54,897 nucleotides of DNA. Origin: Chloroflexota bacterium. Its GTDB lineage: Bacteria > Chloroflexota > Anaerolineae > Anaerolineales > UBA11579. Both the position numbers and the translations under genes were made by a program. Shown here in pieces: positions 1 to 8,512 of this stretch. Every line of letters begins with the position of its first letter. The first letter of the stretch is position 1. A model generated the notes under the pieces. It did no database searches, was not told where the DNA came from, and saw nothing but the letters and a program-made list of their open reading frames with translations. The stretch covers positions 1-54,897 of the forward strand of contig JABJGH010000025.1 in NCBI GenBank assembly GCA_018662365.1, written 5' to 3'.

Positions 1-56
1 AGCGCATCTAGCTTAAAGGTCTTGCTAAATTTTCGATATTTTTTTCTTTTGCTCAT
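1..56 (-). CDS. IS3-family transposase OrfA, N-terminal fragment (runs off window)
   Basis: An ATG at 56 opens a frame that stays open to the window edge and starts MSKRKKYRKFSKTFKLDAL. A basic start followed by an FKLxA motif is typical of the helix-turn-helix OrfA of IS3-family transposases. A GGAGA ribosome binding site lies 6 nt upstream. Only 18 full codons are visible, so the family call rests on this motif plus the IS-type end just upstream. OrfB would lie outside the window. Confidence 0.65.
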   Translation of the reverse strand, partial: MSKRKKYRKFSKTFKLDA

Positions 57-127
57 GTCTGTCTCCATTTTATTAGTTTACTGGATTTTCAGACATTTTT
101 CGTCTCCACTTTTTCGGGGGAATCCCA
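1..127 (-). mobile_element. IS3-family insertion sequence, left end only
   Basis: On the minus strand an IS-type end begins with TG at 127 and continues through a CCCCC-G-AAAAA-GTGGAGAC core to about 102. This is the look of IS3-family (IS150-like) terminal repeats. About 46 nt further in is the start of an orfA-like gene preceded by a Shine-Dalgarno sequence. The element runs off the window at position 1, so the second end and the target duplication cannot be seen. It interrupts the 3' part of the glycosyltransferase gene. A similar sequence lies alone at 53886-53916, matching about 20 of 30 positions by eye. Confidence 0.72.
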
Positions 128-809
128 ATGTATGGATTTGTCCATTTATTTTATCCTCCCAATTCAATGTCATGTTTTCAGAATGACGCCGATATCGAGC
201 CAGGACCTCATCAATATAATGATATTTTCCACCACCCTTATTCATGACTTCGACAAAGTATAACCAATCCTGACCAGAATGAGAAAATTTTTCAGTTGGT
301 ATATCTTTTTTTCGAAACATGAAAGCCAACGAACATAAATTATTCCCATATTGAATAAAATTGCGAATCTCCCCATCTCCATATCCAAATCGTTCTTTCC
401 AATAAAAATTTGTTTCTCCAGTAAAGGAATCAAACACCTCAACATTATGGTAACAAATAGCTATTTCAGGGTTTTCCTCCAACAATTTAACTTGTTTACT
501 AATTTTTCCGGGCAGAAAAACATCATCGCCATCTAAGTAAGTAAGATATTTCCCTTTAGATAATTGGTTGCTTTTATCCCTATTATTGGCTTGCCCAAGA
601 TTTTTTTCATTGAAATGAACTTCTAATCGATCAGGAAATTTATTTAGAAGATTCAATAATGTTTTGGGGGTTTCATCTGAGGAGGCGTCATCACAAACAA
701 TAATCTGTAAGTTTTCATAATCTTGATTAATTGCAGACATGACTGTCTCCTCGACATATTCTGCCTGATTATAAGTAATTATGGGAATTGAAACTAAAGG
801 TATATTCAT
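78..809 (-). CDS. family 2 glycosyltransferase, C-terminus cut by an IS
   Basis: This is a GT-A fold glycosyltransferase that would transfer a sugar from a nucleotide-sugar donor, probably in surface glycan synthesis. The N-terminus (VSIPIITYNQAEYVEETV), the CDDASSDET motif at residues 39-47 and the DGDD metal-binding motif at 93-96 define the family. The lower half holds the usual acceptor-side region. The IS end begins inside codon 228, so the last 16 residues (228-243) are encoded by the IS and not by the original gene. Intact relatives are often longer. The catalytic half is complete, so the product may still fold, but its natural C-terminus is lost. No same-strand neighbour suggests an operon. 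Confidence 0.85.
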   Translation of the reverse strand: MNIPLVSIPIITYNQAEYVEETVMSAINQDYENLQIIVCDDASSDETPKTLLNLLNKFPDRLEVHFNEKNLGQANNRDKSNQLSKGKYLTYLDGDDVFLPGKISKQVKLLEENPEIAICYHNVEVFDSFTGETNFYWKERFGYGDGEIRNFIQYGNNLCSLAFMFRKKDIPTEKFSHSGQDWLYFVEVMNKGGGKYHYIDEVLARYRRHSENMTLNWEDKINGQIHTLGFPRKSGDEKCLKIQ

Positions 810-927
810 ATCTAAAAAGCAACTCGATTAATTCATTTCCAATCGAAATTAATTATAGCAGAACAAGAAATATCATTTAAATTTTTAAGAAAAAATAGCT
901 TACGAAAAAAAACGATTTCTATTAAAT

Positions 928-968
928 AAAAAAGTACCCATATCGTGGGATTGGGCACTTTTTTTTAT
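928..968 (-). terminator. intrinsic terminator of tRNA-Asn
   Basis: An inverted repeat (928-940 with 952-966) separated by about 11 nt is flanked by A/T runs. One pair is G-U when read on the minus strand but A-C on the plus strand, so the hairpin is better formed in the minus transcript, the direction of the tRNA gene 9 nt upstream. Confidence 0.8.
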
Positions 969-976
969 CTAAAAGG

Positions 977-1048
977 CTCCTCGGGGGGGACTCGAACCTC
1001 CAACCCATCAGTTAACAGCCGATTGCTCTGCCATTGAGCTACCGAGGA
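977..1048 (-). tRNA. tRNA-Asn (anticodon GTT)
   Basis: The minus strand folds as a 72-nt cloverleaf. The acceptor stem is TCCTCGG/CCGAGGA, the D arm is GCTC/GAGC, the anticodon loop CTGTTAA gives anticodon GTT, and the T loop is TTCGAGT. The discriminator base is G. CCA is not encoded (CC then T follows). The T stem GGAGG/CCCCC has an A-C mismatch at its middle pair, which is slightly unusual. The gene has its own promoter and terminator and so stands alone. Confidence 0.95.
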
Positions 1049-1062
1049 AAATAACGTTGGGG

Positions 1063-1091
1063 ATTATAAACCCAAGCCATAAGCAAGTCAA
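1063..1091 (-). promoter_or_regulatory. sigma70-type promoter of tRNA-Asn
   Basis: On the minus strand TTGACT (1091-1086), a 17-nt spacer and TATAAT (1068-1063) lie 15 nt before the tRNA 5' end. This is nearly the consensus housekeeping promoter. Confidence 0.85.
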
Positions 1092-1226
1092 GTAGATAAC
1101 TTGAGAACAAAGGATTATTAGGGCTATCGGAATTGAAATTGAACAATAATTGACGCCATTCTTGCTTATCAAGTATAATCTTGCCATTGATAAAACTATT
1201 CTTTTTAAGCAATTGAGACATTCCCC

Positions 1227-2048
1227 ATGGCTTTAAAAGGCAATTTAAAAGATTTTTCGATTACTCAACTTCTCAATTTAGTGAACCTGGCAAAAAAAAC
1301 AGGTACGCTAATCATTAAGGGCAGCAAAAACTCTGCAAGAGTAACTTTTCGCGAGGGAAAATTGGTTTTTGCCGAACTTAGCGGACAAAGAAGTGATATC
1401 GGAACGATTCTTTACAAAAACAAAATCATCTCAACCGCCCAGTTTAATACCTTGGATAAGCGCGCCTCAAATATGAGCGACAAGGAATTAGGTCTATTAT
1501 TGATCAATTCCGGTTATGTCACCCAACAAGAGATCATTTCCAGCCTTCAAACACAATTTATTGGCATCATTCAGCAACTATTCAATTGGGCTGATGGTCT
1601 TTTCCATTTTATTTCGGGTGCAGATATCCCCGACGATAAGATTCCTGTCCGTGTAAATTTGGAAAATATCATCATGGAAAGTTCCCGGAGGATTCAGGAA
1701 CTTGAGAATCTCAAGGATGAATTACCCGACCTAAACCTTTCCCTAAAATTCACAGATCGCCCCGGGGTCAATTTAAAAAATATCAATTTAAGTGCAGTTG
1801 AATGGCGCGTGGTTTCATTTATTAATCCAAAAAACTCGATTAAACAAATTGGAAAAGCAACAAAATTATCTGATATTGAAATTAGGCGCATTGTCTATGG
1901 CCTACTCCAAGCTGGGCTGATTGAGCTCGTTCGTCTAGAAACCAAAGAGAGAACTCTTCCAAGGTTGGATCAAGCCTTGCCCGGGAAAACAAAAGAAGAA
2001 CAAAAGAATCTTGTAAATCGATTGATTACTCGAATTCGATCGATCTAA
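1227..2048 (+). CDS. DUF4388 (PATAN-like) domain protein
   Basis: The first ~100 residues (ALKGNLKDFSITQLLNLV...TGTLIIKG...) carry the DUF4388 signature, a domain related to the PATAN domain and found with two-component and small-GTPase systems. Residues ~90-150 continue an alpha-helical region, and ~190-250 resemble a winged-helix segment. The gene ends 25 nt before a CvnD-type GTPase, so the pair likely forms one unit in which this protein acts as partner or effector of the GTPase. That role is inference. The ATG at 1227 has only a weak ribosome binding site. No signal peptide or membrane segment is seen. Confidence 0.8.
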   Translation: MALKGNLKDFSITQLLNLVNLAKKTGTLIIKGSKNSARVTFREGKLVFAELSGQRSDIGTILYKNKIISTAQFNTLDKRASNMSDKELGLLLINSGYVTQQEIISSLQTQFIGIIQQLFNWADGLFHFISGADIPDDKIPVRVNLENIIMESSRRIQELENLKDELPDLNLSLKFTDRPGVNLKNINLSAVEWRVVSFINPKNSIKQIGKATKLSDIEIRRIVYGLLQAGLIELVRLETKERTLPRLDQALPGKTKEEQKNLVNRLITRIRSI

Positions 2049-2073
2049 TTATTAATTTCTTTTAGGAATACTT

Positions 2074-2601
2074 ATGCAGACTGTAAAAATGGTGGTCACT
2101 GGAGCGTTCAACTCAGGGAAAACAAAATTTGTTCAAACTGTGAGTGAGATCGATGTAGTTAACACTGAAAGAAAGGTCACTAGCGTAGAGGAAAAGATCA
2201 AGGCCCAAACTACAGTAGCAATGGATTTTGGTCGCATAACTGTTGATAATGAGTTGGTTCTCTACCTTTTTGGTACTCCCGGGCAAAAACGCTTTGATTT
2301 TATGTGGGAAATTCTATCTGAAGGCATGTTGGGATTCATCATCATGGTAGACAGTACCCGTCCCGAAACTTTTCGGGAGACCCGAACGATCTTAGAAACC
2401 TTTAGAGCATATGCCCCCACTCCTTTTGTTGTAGCGGCCAATAAGCAGGACCTTGAAGATGCATGGGAAGTGGATGATATTCGAATTGCGCTTCGGCTCG
2501 ACCCTAATATTAAAATTATTAGTTGTTCTTCGATAGATAAACGAGATGTAAAAGAAGTCTTATTGCAATTGCTAAACACAATTCTTATTGAACTAAGCTA
2601 A
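2074..2601 (+). CDS. CvnD/MglA-like small Ras-type GTPase
   Basis: This 175-residue Ras-like GTPase belongs to the COG2229 group, which includes the actinobacterial conservon protein CvnD. Visible motifs are the P-loop GAFNSGKT (10-17), a TTVAMDFGRI stretch around 46-55, GTPG at 67-70 followed by Q71, and NKQD at 123-126. It is a soluble switch protein expected to cycle between GTP and GDP. Conservon GTPases usually sit beside roadblock/LC7 proteins; here the neighbour is a DUF4388 protein, 25 nt upstream in the same direction. The ribosome binding site (TTTTAGGAA before ATG) is fair. Its signalling output is unknown. Confidence 0.88.
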   Translation: MQTVKMVVTGAFNSGKTKFVQTVSEIDVVNTERKVTSVEEKIKAQTTVAMDFGRITVDNELVLYLFGTPGQKRFDFMWEILSEGMLGFIIMVDSTRPETFRETRTILETFRAYAPTPFVVAANKQDLEDAWEVDDIRIALRLDPNIKIISCSSIDKRDVKEVLLQLLNTILIELS

Positions 2602-2762
2602 AGTTTTTATATCCTCTTAGCCAAAAATAATTTATTTCCTGAAATCCCCCTACAAAGTTTCCAATTAACCCGATTGGTTTATTAAGCTAGGGGTGTGTAA
2701 TAAATGCTGGAATATTTGAAAAAATGTTAAAATGAAAGTGTTCGTTTTTGGAGGTTCATTAG

Positions 2763-3902
2763 ATGAAGGCAAATAAAGGTATGTTCTATAGTATATTTTT
2801 CCTGATATTTCTAAGCGCGTGCAATATGCCCAAGAATAATGAAGAGGATAGCCTTAGCGCATCAGATCTGGTATTAACCTCGGCAGTTGAAACTGTCGAA
2901 GCACAATTAACGCTAAATCCAAATCCTGATGTTGAAAACGCGCCCCAACCGACCTCGAATTTTCCCACCCCACAAACAACGACTTCAAATAATGCTACTC
3001 CGACAACAAATCCCTCATCAGTCCCTGAGCTTACCCTTTGTGATGAGGCACTTTTTATCGATGACATCACAGTTTCAGACGGGGAGGATTTTAGCCCCGG
3101 GGAATTGTTCATGAAAACATGGCGTTTGCAAAATGTGGGAACATGCACTTGGACATCAGGATATGAAGTGGTTTTTAGTGATGGCGATTCAATGAGTGGC
3201 CCACCTTCTAAGCAGCTCACCACCGTATCTATCGCTCCAGGAGAAATGATCGATATCTCGGTAGAACTCACAGCCCCAGCAGAAGTAAATACCTATACCG
3301 GATATTGGAAATTGCGAAATGCAAATGGGGAGCTTTTTACGCTGACCAATGATCAGGCATTCTGGGTAGAGATTGATGTGGTTGCCCCCACACCTACCCC
3401 GGGCCCAAATATTGAAACAATAACGATAACTGTCCTTGAAGATGGTGAAGTGCAAAGTGATGGGAATGTATACTCCCCGCCCTATGTGGGGGACACTTCG
3501 GAAAACCTAGGGCTTCAAGCCTTCTTTCAATTTGATATTTCCTCCATACCCCTTTCTGCCATAATTAATGAGGTGGTGGTGAGTTTTAATAATTTTGATG
3601 AATTGGGCCTCCCTTTCACAGAACTAGGTTGTTTGCGTGGTTACCATGGGGATTATTTCCCGCTAGATGCTTCAGATTACGTTACAAGTTCTGGAGCCAG
3701 CATGAAATGGTGTAATTCTGCAGAGTTGGGGGTTGCTGTGGCAGATGAAGATGTAAAATCGGAAGTTCAAAATGCATTGGGGAACACATACATAGAATAT
3801 CGCTTGCAGTTTAATGAAACTGAAACAAATAATGATAGCATTGATGACCTTGTTAGATTTGGGACAGTGGCTCTGAAAATAACTTACCAGGTGGATCCAT
3901 AA
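2763..3902 (+). CDS. lipoprotein with FW (NBR1-type Ig) domain and C-terminal beta domain
   Basis: A short signal sequence ends in a lipobox (FLSAC, cysteine about 20), so the protein should be lipid-anchored outside the cell. A Thr/Pro-rich linker (about 55-90) follows. The FW/NBR1-Ig domain (about 97-205) is recognised by FSPGELFMKTWRLQNVGTCT and FWVEIDVV. A second linker leads to a C-terminal beta-rich domain (about 215-377) with a FFQFDISSIPLSA segment like DNRLRE-type surface domains. The next gene is a shorter paralogue. The substrate is unknown; a cell-surface binding role is inference. GGAGG lies 8 nt before the ATG. Confidence 0.82.
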   Translation: MKANKGMFYSIFFLIFLSACNMPKNNEEDSLSASDLVLTSAVETVEAQLTLNPNPDVENAPQPTSNFPTPQTTTSNNATPTTNPSSVPELTLCDEALFIDDITVSDGEDFSPGELFMKTWRLQNVGTCTWTSGYEVVFSDGDSMSGPPSKQLTTVSIAPGEMIDISVELTAPAEVNTYTGYWKLRNANGELFTLTNDQAFWVEIDVVAPTPTPGPNIETITITVLEDGEVQSDGNVYSPPYVGDTSENLGLQAFFQFDISSIPLSAIINEVVVSFNNFDELGLPFTELGCLRGYHGDYFPLDASDYVTSSGASMKWCNSAELGVAVADEDVKSEVQNALGNTYIEYRLQFNETETNNDSIDDLVRFGTVALKITYQVDP

Positions 3903-3913
3903 GGAAAATCCCC

Positions 3914-4555
3914 ATGAATAAAAATATCTACATCATTAGCATGATACTGATTCTGGGTTTGACTTCCTGTAATATGCCAGATGAAGCAAATAATGAATTG
4001 GCCAACAGCGAAAACAGGATTTTAACTGCAGCGGCCCAAACCGTGGAAGTGATATTGACCGAAAACCCGTTACAAGCCACAGACGAACCTGCTGTATCAA
4101 CTCTGGTCATTCCAACCTTGGGAGCTACGGAGACTCCCGACCCAGCCGACGCAATTGCATTGACCGCCAACGCATCAGATTCCACACCCGAATCTGATTT
4201 GCCCTGCAATTTGGCTTCTTTTGTGAATGATGTAACCGTGGACGATGGGGATGATTTTACCCCGGGTGAAATTTTCACGAAAACTTGGCGATTGAAAAAT
4301 TCTGGAAGTTGCCCCTGGACTACTGGGTATGACCTTATATTTTTCGATGGCTTTTCAATGGGGGGCCCTGCTTCCCAACAGCTTACCAATACTAATATTG
4401 ATCCCAGTGATGAGATCGATATTTCCGTGGAATTGACCGCCCCCACCGCAGAAGGAACGTATAAAGGAACTTGGAAATTGCGAAGTTCTGAGGGAATTGT
4501 GTTTTCGCTTTCAAATGATAATGCTTTTTGGGTAGAGATCGATGTGGTCCCCTAA
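3914..4555 (+). CDS. FW (NBR1-type Ig) domain lipoprotein, short paralogue
   Basis: The lipobox LTSC with cysteine near residue 20 marks a lipoprotein. After a Thr/Ala-rich linker (about 45-92) comes one FW/NBR1-Ig domain (about 97-212) with the same FTPGEIFTKTWRLKNSGSCP and FWVEIDVV blocks as the preceding protein. It lacks that protein's C-terminal domain, so the two are a tandem duplication with domain loss or gain. The gap between them is 11 nt, indicating an operon, and queG follows after 16 nt. The function is unknown beyond a surface location. Confidence 0.82.
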   Translation: MNKNIYIISMILILGLTSCNMPDEANNELANSENRILTAAAQTVEVILTENPLQATDEPAVSTLVIPTLGATETPDPADAIALTANASDSTPESDLPCNLASFVNDVTVDDGDDFTPGEIFTKTWRLKNSGSCPWTTGYDLIFFDGFSMGGPASQQLTNTNIDPSDEIDISVELTAPTAEGTYKGTWKLRSSEGIVFSLSNDNAFWVEIDVVP

Positions 4556-4571
4556 CTGACCCAAATCCTTC

Positions 4572-5705
4572 ATGAAGAATCTTACAAAGTTAGTTAGAGA
4601 AGAAGCCATCAGACAAGGATTTTCTTTGGTGGGGGTTGTTTTGCCTGATTCTCCGAAAAGTTTCCCTGTGTACAAATCCTGGGTGGATGCAAATTATCAT
4701 GGAGAAATGGCCTATTTAGCTACAGAAAGGGCACTAGGAAGACGCCGCACCCCAAAACTGATCCTCCCAGATTGCCAATCGATCCTTGTTTTAGGAATAC
4801 ATTATTCCCCCCCAGTAAATAAAAAAGAGAGTGAGTTTGGACAAATTGCTGCCTATGCCTCCAACCTGGATTACCATGAAGTGCTCAAACCAAAATTACA
4901 AGCAATTGTTAAATTTTTAGAAAAAGAGACGGGAAAATCGCTACCCAATCGTTGGTACACAGATACGGGACCGATACTCGAGCGAGACCTAGCTCAAAGG
5001 GCTGGATTAGGCTGGATCGGTAAAAATAGCATGCTCATCCATCCAAAGGTTGGTTCTTATTTTATTCTCGCAGAAATTTTCCTTGGCATTCAACTTGAAC
5101 CCATTTCCTCGGTTATCATAGATCATTGCGGAACTTGCAACCGATGTGTGCAGGCTTGCCCTACTGATTGCATCCTTCCCGACCGAACCTTGGATGCCAG
5201 CCGATGTTTATCCTATTTAACAATCGAGAAAAAAGGGGCAATTCCCCCAGACCTACGATCCTCAGTTGGCAATTGGATCTTTGGTTGTGATATTTGCCAG
5301 CAAGTTTGTCCATGGAATCGTTTTGCACCGGTTGATGTGGATCCCAGTTTCTCAAGGCCGTTTGAATCAGAACAATTTGTTTTAGAAACTGAATTCAGTT
5401 TATCTCCTCAAGAGTTCAACAAAAAATTCAAAGGCAGCCCCATAAAACGTAGCAAGCGCCGTGGATATCTGAGGAATGTAGCGGTCGCAATTGGCAATAG
5501 CAAAGAAGCAGATTCAATTCCTGCTTTAGCGAAAGTGCTTCAGGAAGAGGAAGAACCCCTCATTCGACAACACGCCACTTGGGCATTGGGGCAAATCGGA
5601 AATCAAGAAGCTCTGGATCTACTTCAGAACGCAGCTAAAAGAGAATTGAATGAAAAAGTTTTGGAAGAAATCAGGGATGTCTTAAATAATTCTTTCATCA
5701 AGTAA
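4572..5705 (+). CDS. queG: epoxyqueuosine reductase QueG
   Basis: QueG carries out the last step of queuosine synthesis, reducing epoxyqueuosine in tRNA to queuosine with cobalamin and two [4Fe-4S] clusters. The ferredoxin-like motifs CGTCNRCVQACP and CDICQQVCPWN lie at about residues 190-250, and the family block ILERDLAQRAGLGWIGKN precedes them. The C-terminal ~80 residues form HEAT-like repeats, as in full-length QueG. Length (377) fits. It is cytoplasmic. It begins 16 nt after the lipoprotein genes, which looks like co-transcription without a functional link. Confidence 0.95.
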   Translation: MKNLTKLVREEAIRQGFSLVGVVLPDSPKSFPVYKSWVDANYHGEMAYLATERALGRRRTPKLILPDCQSILVLGIHYSPPVNKKESEFGQIAAYASNLDYHEVLKPKLQAIVKFLEKETGKSLPNRWYTDTGPILERDLAQRAGLGWIGKNSMLIHPKVGSYFILAEIFLGIQLEPISSVIIDHCGTCNRCVQACPTDCILPDRTLDASRCLSYLTIEKKGAIPPDLRSSVGNWIFGCDICQQVCPWNRFAPVDVDPSFSRPFESEQFVLETEFSLSPQEFNKKFKGSPIKRSKRRGYLRNVAVAIGNSKEADSIPALAKVLQEEEEPLIRQHATWALGQIGNQEALDLLQNAAKRELNEKVLEEIRDVLNNSFIK

Positions 5706-5724
5706 CTATTTCGGGTTTCCTAAA

Positions 5725-6468
5725 CTAATCTTTTTCCCTCAATGTGAAAATAGCCATCAACATCACGGCAGCGCCATATAAAAATAATCCAATCAGCATG
5801 GGCCATTCATTGTTAAGTGCATTTCCACCAATTAAGTTTTGTAATACCTCATTGGTATAAAATAAAGGTGTGAAATAGGCTAGAACCTGAACCCAATCGG
5901 GAAGTTGTTCCACAGGAAGCAAGATCCCTGAGAGGATCAAAGAAAGTAAGATAACCGGAATGAATGGAAAGACCTGGCCTTCATTTCGCACAAAATTAGA
6001 CACCAAAGTACCGAGTGCCAAACTAATTACTGCCAATAACCACATCGCCAAATAGAAGGATGCTAACTGCCCAAAATCATAATTCAATTCAAACAAGAAA
6101 TTTAATTCTGTAAGCACCAATAAGCTTTGGATCGAAGCTAGACCAGTGTAGGAAACCAAATATCCCCCAATGATCTCAATCGGATTATATCCGCTTACAA
6201 ACATCCTCGACAATGTACCCGAGGTGCGCTCTCTGACCAATACGATTGCCGTAAGAATAAAGGTGATAAAGTGAACAATAAAGGCACCATACGGGATTAC
6301 GTAGACAGTAATATCAAAAAACGGGCTTGCCAAAACATCAAAGATCACTTTGATGAAATAAATAATGATCAAAGGGAACATGATCGACAGACCAATTAAA
6401 CGATGGTCTTTACCAAGTTGTTTTAAGGCTCTTTTTCCAACAGCTCCCAGTCGTTTAATCGTGCTCAT
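5725..6468 (-). CDS. ABC-2 type transporter permease
   Basis: An integral membrane protein with about six hydrophobic segments and the ABC-2 signature VRERTSGTLSRMFVSGYNPIEIIGGY near the middle. It pairs with the ATPase directly upstream, whose stop codon overlaps this start by 14 nt. The ATG at 6468 is chosen over one 33 nt upstream because AGAAGGAG lies 8 nt before it. Such pairs export drugs, lipids or other small molecules; the substrate cannot be read from sequence. Confidence 0.88.
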   Translation of the reverse strand: MSTIKRLGAVGKRALKQLGKDHRLIGLSIMFPLIIIYFIKVIFDVLASPFFDITVYVIPYGAFIVHFITFILTAIVLVRERTSGTLSRMFVSGYNPIEIIGGYLVSYTGLASIQSLLVLTELNFLFELNYDFGQLASFYLAMWLLAVISLALGTLVSNFVRNEGQVFPFIPVILLSLILSGILLPVEQLPDWVQVLAYFTPLFYTNEVLQNLIGGNALNNEWPMLIGLFLYGAAVMLMAIFTLREKD

Positions 6469-7348
6469 TATTAAACTCCTTCTGGTCACCCACCCTTTCA
6501 TTCTGATTGATCAAATCCAATACAACAGATTCCAAAGTGTCTTCAATGATCTCGATTTTCCGGAGGGTTTTGTCTAACCCATATTTTTGTAAAATACCGG
6601 GTAATTTTTCAGGGTATTGAGTAACAGAATGCTCTTCAACTTTATCTCCGATATTAATTCTTACTTTTGCTTTTTTCTCCCGAAGCAATTCCTTTGGGGT
6701 GCTATTCGCCAATAATGAACCACGATGAAGAATTCCCAGCCGGTCACAATGCATCGCTTCATCTAGCTGGTGGGTGCTAACCAAGATGGTCACTCCTTGA
6801 GCCGCTAGTTCTCGAAAATGTGCCCAAAATGTTTCTCTCAGCTTTGGATCAATACCTGAGGTGGGCTCATCCAAAAGAAGCACATCTGGTTGGTGTACTA
6901 AAGCACAGGCCAGGGATACGCGTTGTTTCATCCCGCCCGAAAAAGTATATACATCATCATTTGCTCGATCCCCCAATCCGATAAAATCGATCACTTCATC
7001 TACACGTTGATCTAATTGTTCAATTTCTTTTGCTCGACCAAAGAATCGAATATTATCAATTGGGGAAAGATCTTCATATAACGCTGGAGTTTGTGGCATA
7101 TACCCAATTTTTTGCCGCATTTCCCTTTTTTGTTGAATGGGATCAAACCCCAATAAAGAGATATTTCCTTCAGTGGCCCCCGTAGCACCCGTTAACAACC
7201 TAATAAAGGTTGTTTTCCCTGCACCATTTGGCCCCAACAATCCAAATACCAATCCCTTTTTGATCTGTAAATTGATTTGATCTAAAGCTCGGACTTTCCC
7301 GAATGATTTTCCCAACTGATTTGCTGTAATTGCAATCAATCCATCCAT
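6455..7348 (-). CDS. ABC transporter ATP-binding protein (ABC-2 partner)
   Basis: The ATPase subunit of an exporter. Walker A GPNGAGKT, signature SGGMKQR, Walker B VLLLDEPTSG and the switch histidine (STHQ) are all intact. A C-terminal ~80-residue extension is typical of DrrA/CcmA-like exporter ATPases. The start at 7348 (MDGLIAITANQLGK) is preferred because GGAGAG lies 5 nt upstream and the family begins here; a longer frame upstream is unlikely. It is translationally coupled to the permease gene that follows. Confidence 0.9.
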   Translation of the reverse strand: MDGLIAITANQLGKSFGKVRALDQINLQIKKGLVFGLLGPNGAGKTTFIRLLTGATGATEGNISLLGFDPIQQKREMRQKIGYMPQTPALYEDLSPIDNIRFFGRAKEIEQLDQRVDEVIDFIGLGDRANDDVYTFSGGMKQRVSLACALVHQPDVLLLDEPTSGIDPKLRETFWAHFRELAAQGVTILVSTHQLDEAMHCDRLGILHRGSLLANSTPKELLREKKAKVRINIGDKVEEHSVTQYPEKLPGILQKYGLDKTLRKIEIIEDTLESVVLDLINQNERVGDQKEFNNEHD

Positions 7349-7480
7349 ATAGCTCTCCAGTGATAAGGATACAAATAATCTCACTAATATATTGGCATAT
7401 TTATTGGCAGAATGCAACTAGAGGAAAAAGGAATGTATAATTATTTTTGCAAAAATAGTATCGAATAAGGATTTGCAATA

Positions 7481-8473
7481 ATGACGAAGAATAATAGACC
7501 CGTTGCTACCATGATGATGCCCCTAGAAAATAGGCGGGAGGCCATTTTAGAGTTGGCTACCACTGCAGATAAAACTGGGTACAACTCGATCTATTTAACC
7601 GAATCCTGGTCTTATGATTCAACATTATTACTCACCGAAATAGCAATGCGAACCGAAAAGATCAAATTAGGGACGGCTGTGCTGAGCATTTGGGGGCGCA
7701 GTGCCGGCACTTTTTCAATGTCCGCGGCGACCCTCAATAAAATATCAGGCGGGCGTTTTACTCTTGGCTTAGGGTCTAGCACAAAACAACTCACCGAGGG
7801 ATTCCATGATGTGCCCTATGGGTTGCCCTATCAAAAAATTCGCAAAATCCTACAACAAACCCGATCCTTACTTGAAGGAGGAAGGATCCCCTTAGATCCT
7901 AATAGCGACGTTAGACCCCTTAAATTGAACCTAAAAGATATCGGGAAGATTCCCATAATGTTAGCAGCCTCTTCCGACCGCTCCATTGAGCTAGCTTGGG
8001 AGTTATGTGAGGGGTGGATTCCTTTTCTTTATCCAAAAAGCAATATAAGAAAACAAGTGAACAAATTTCACTTATCAGAAGTTCTTACCGAACGTCAAAA
8101 AAACTGGCAAATTGCCCCAATTATTCCTGCCATCGCCAACAAAGATCGAGCCCTAGCGAGAAAAGGGGCTTCGTGGGTGGTTGCATTTTATATTAATAAA
8201 ATGGGTCCTGTTTATAGGGACACCCTTAAAAGAATTGGCTTTGCCGATGAAATTGATTGTGTCTTAGCTGCAAGTAAGTTGGAGGGAAAACCTGTCGTGC
8301 CCCAAGATGCCGAAGCCTTGCTTTCAGAATTAGCCCTATACGGTACGCCCGATGAAATTAAAGAAAATCTTGAAGATTGGTACGAAGCCGGAGCCACAGA
8401 GCCATGTCTAATGACCAATCCAAATTTGAACATGGACGAGATTAAGTATAATGTGGAGTCTTTAGCTCCCTAA
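7481..8473 (+). CDS. LLM-class (luciferase-like) flavin/F420-dependent oxidoreductase
   Basis: A TIM-barrel oxidoreductase of the bacterial luciferase family (330 residues, normal length). Seen blocks are YLTESWSYDSTLLLTEIAMRTEKIKLGTAV and GRFTLGLGSS near the N-terminus, where FMN or F420 binds in this family. The C-terminus LYGTPDEIKENLEDWYEAGATE is also typical. Members oxidise or reduce varied small molecules, so the substrate is not predictable. The gene stands alone, starting just beyond the divergent ABC exporter. Confidence 0.88.
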   Translation: MTKNNRPVATMMMPLENRREAILELATTADKTGYNSIYLTESWSYDSTLLLTEIAMRTEKIKLGTAVLSIWGRSAGTFSMSAATLNKISGGRFTLGLGSSTKQLTEGFHDVPYGLPYQKIRKILQQTRSLLEGGRIPLDPNSDVRPLKLNLKDIGKIPIMLAASSDRSIELAWELCEGWIPFLYPKSNIRKQVNKFHLSEVLTERQKNWQIAPIIPAIANKDRALARKGASWVVAFYINKMGPVYRDTLKRIGFADEIDCVLAASKLEGKPVVPQDAEALLSELALYGTPDEIKENLEDWYEAGATEPCLMTNPNLNMDEIKYNVESLAP

Positions 8474-8512
8474 TACGTTTTCTCCCTCCAAGGAATATTA
8501 GATAATTCAACT

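Noticed and set aside
1039..1221. 61-codon minus-strand frame beside tRNA-Asn
   Set aside because: It runs through the tRNA promoter and 10 nt of the tRNA itself, and shows no family or ribosome binding site.
6469..6501. Upstream ATG for the ABC-2 permease
   Set aside because: The ATG at 6468 has a far better ribosome binding site and the family starts there.
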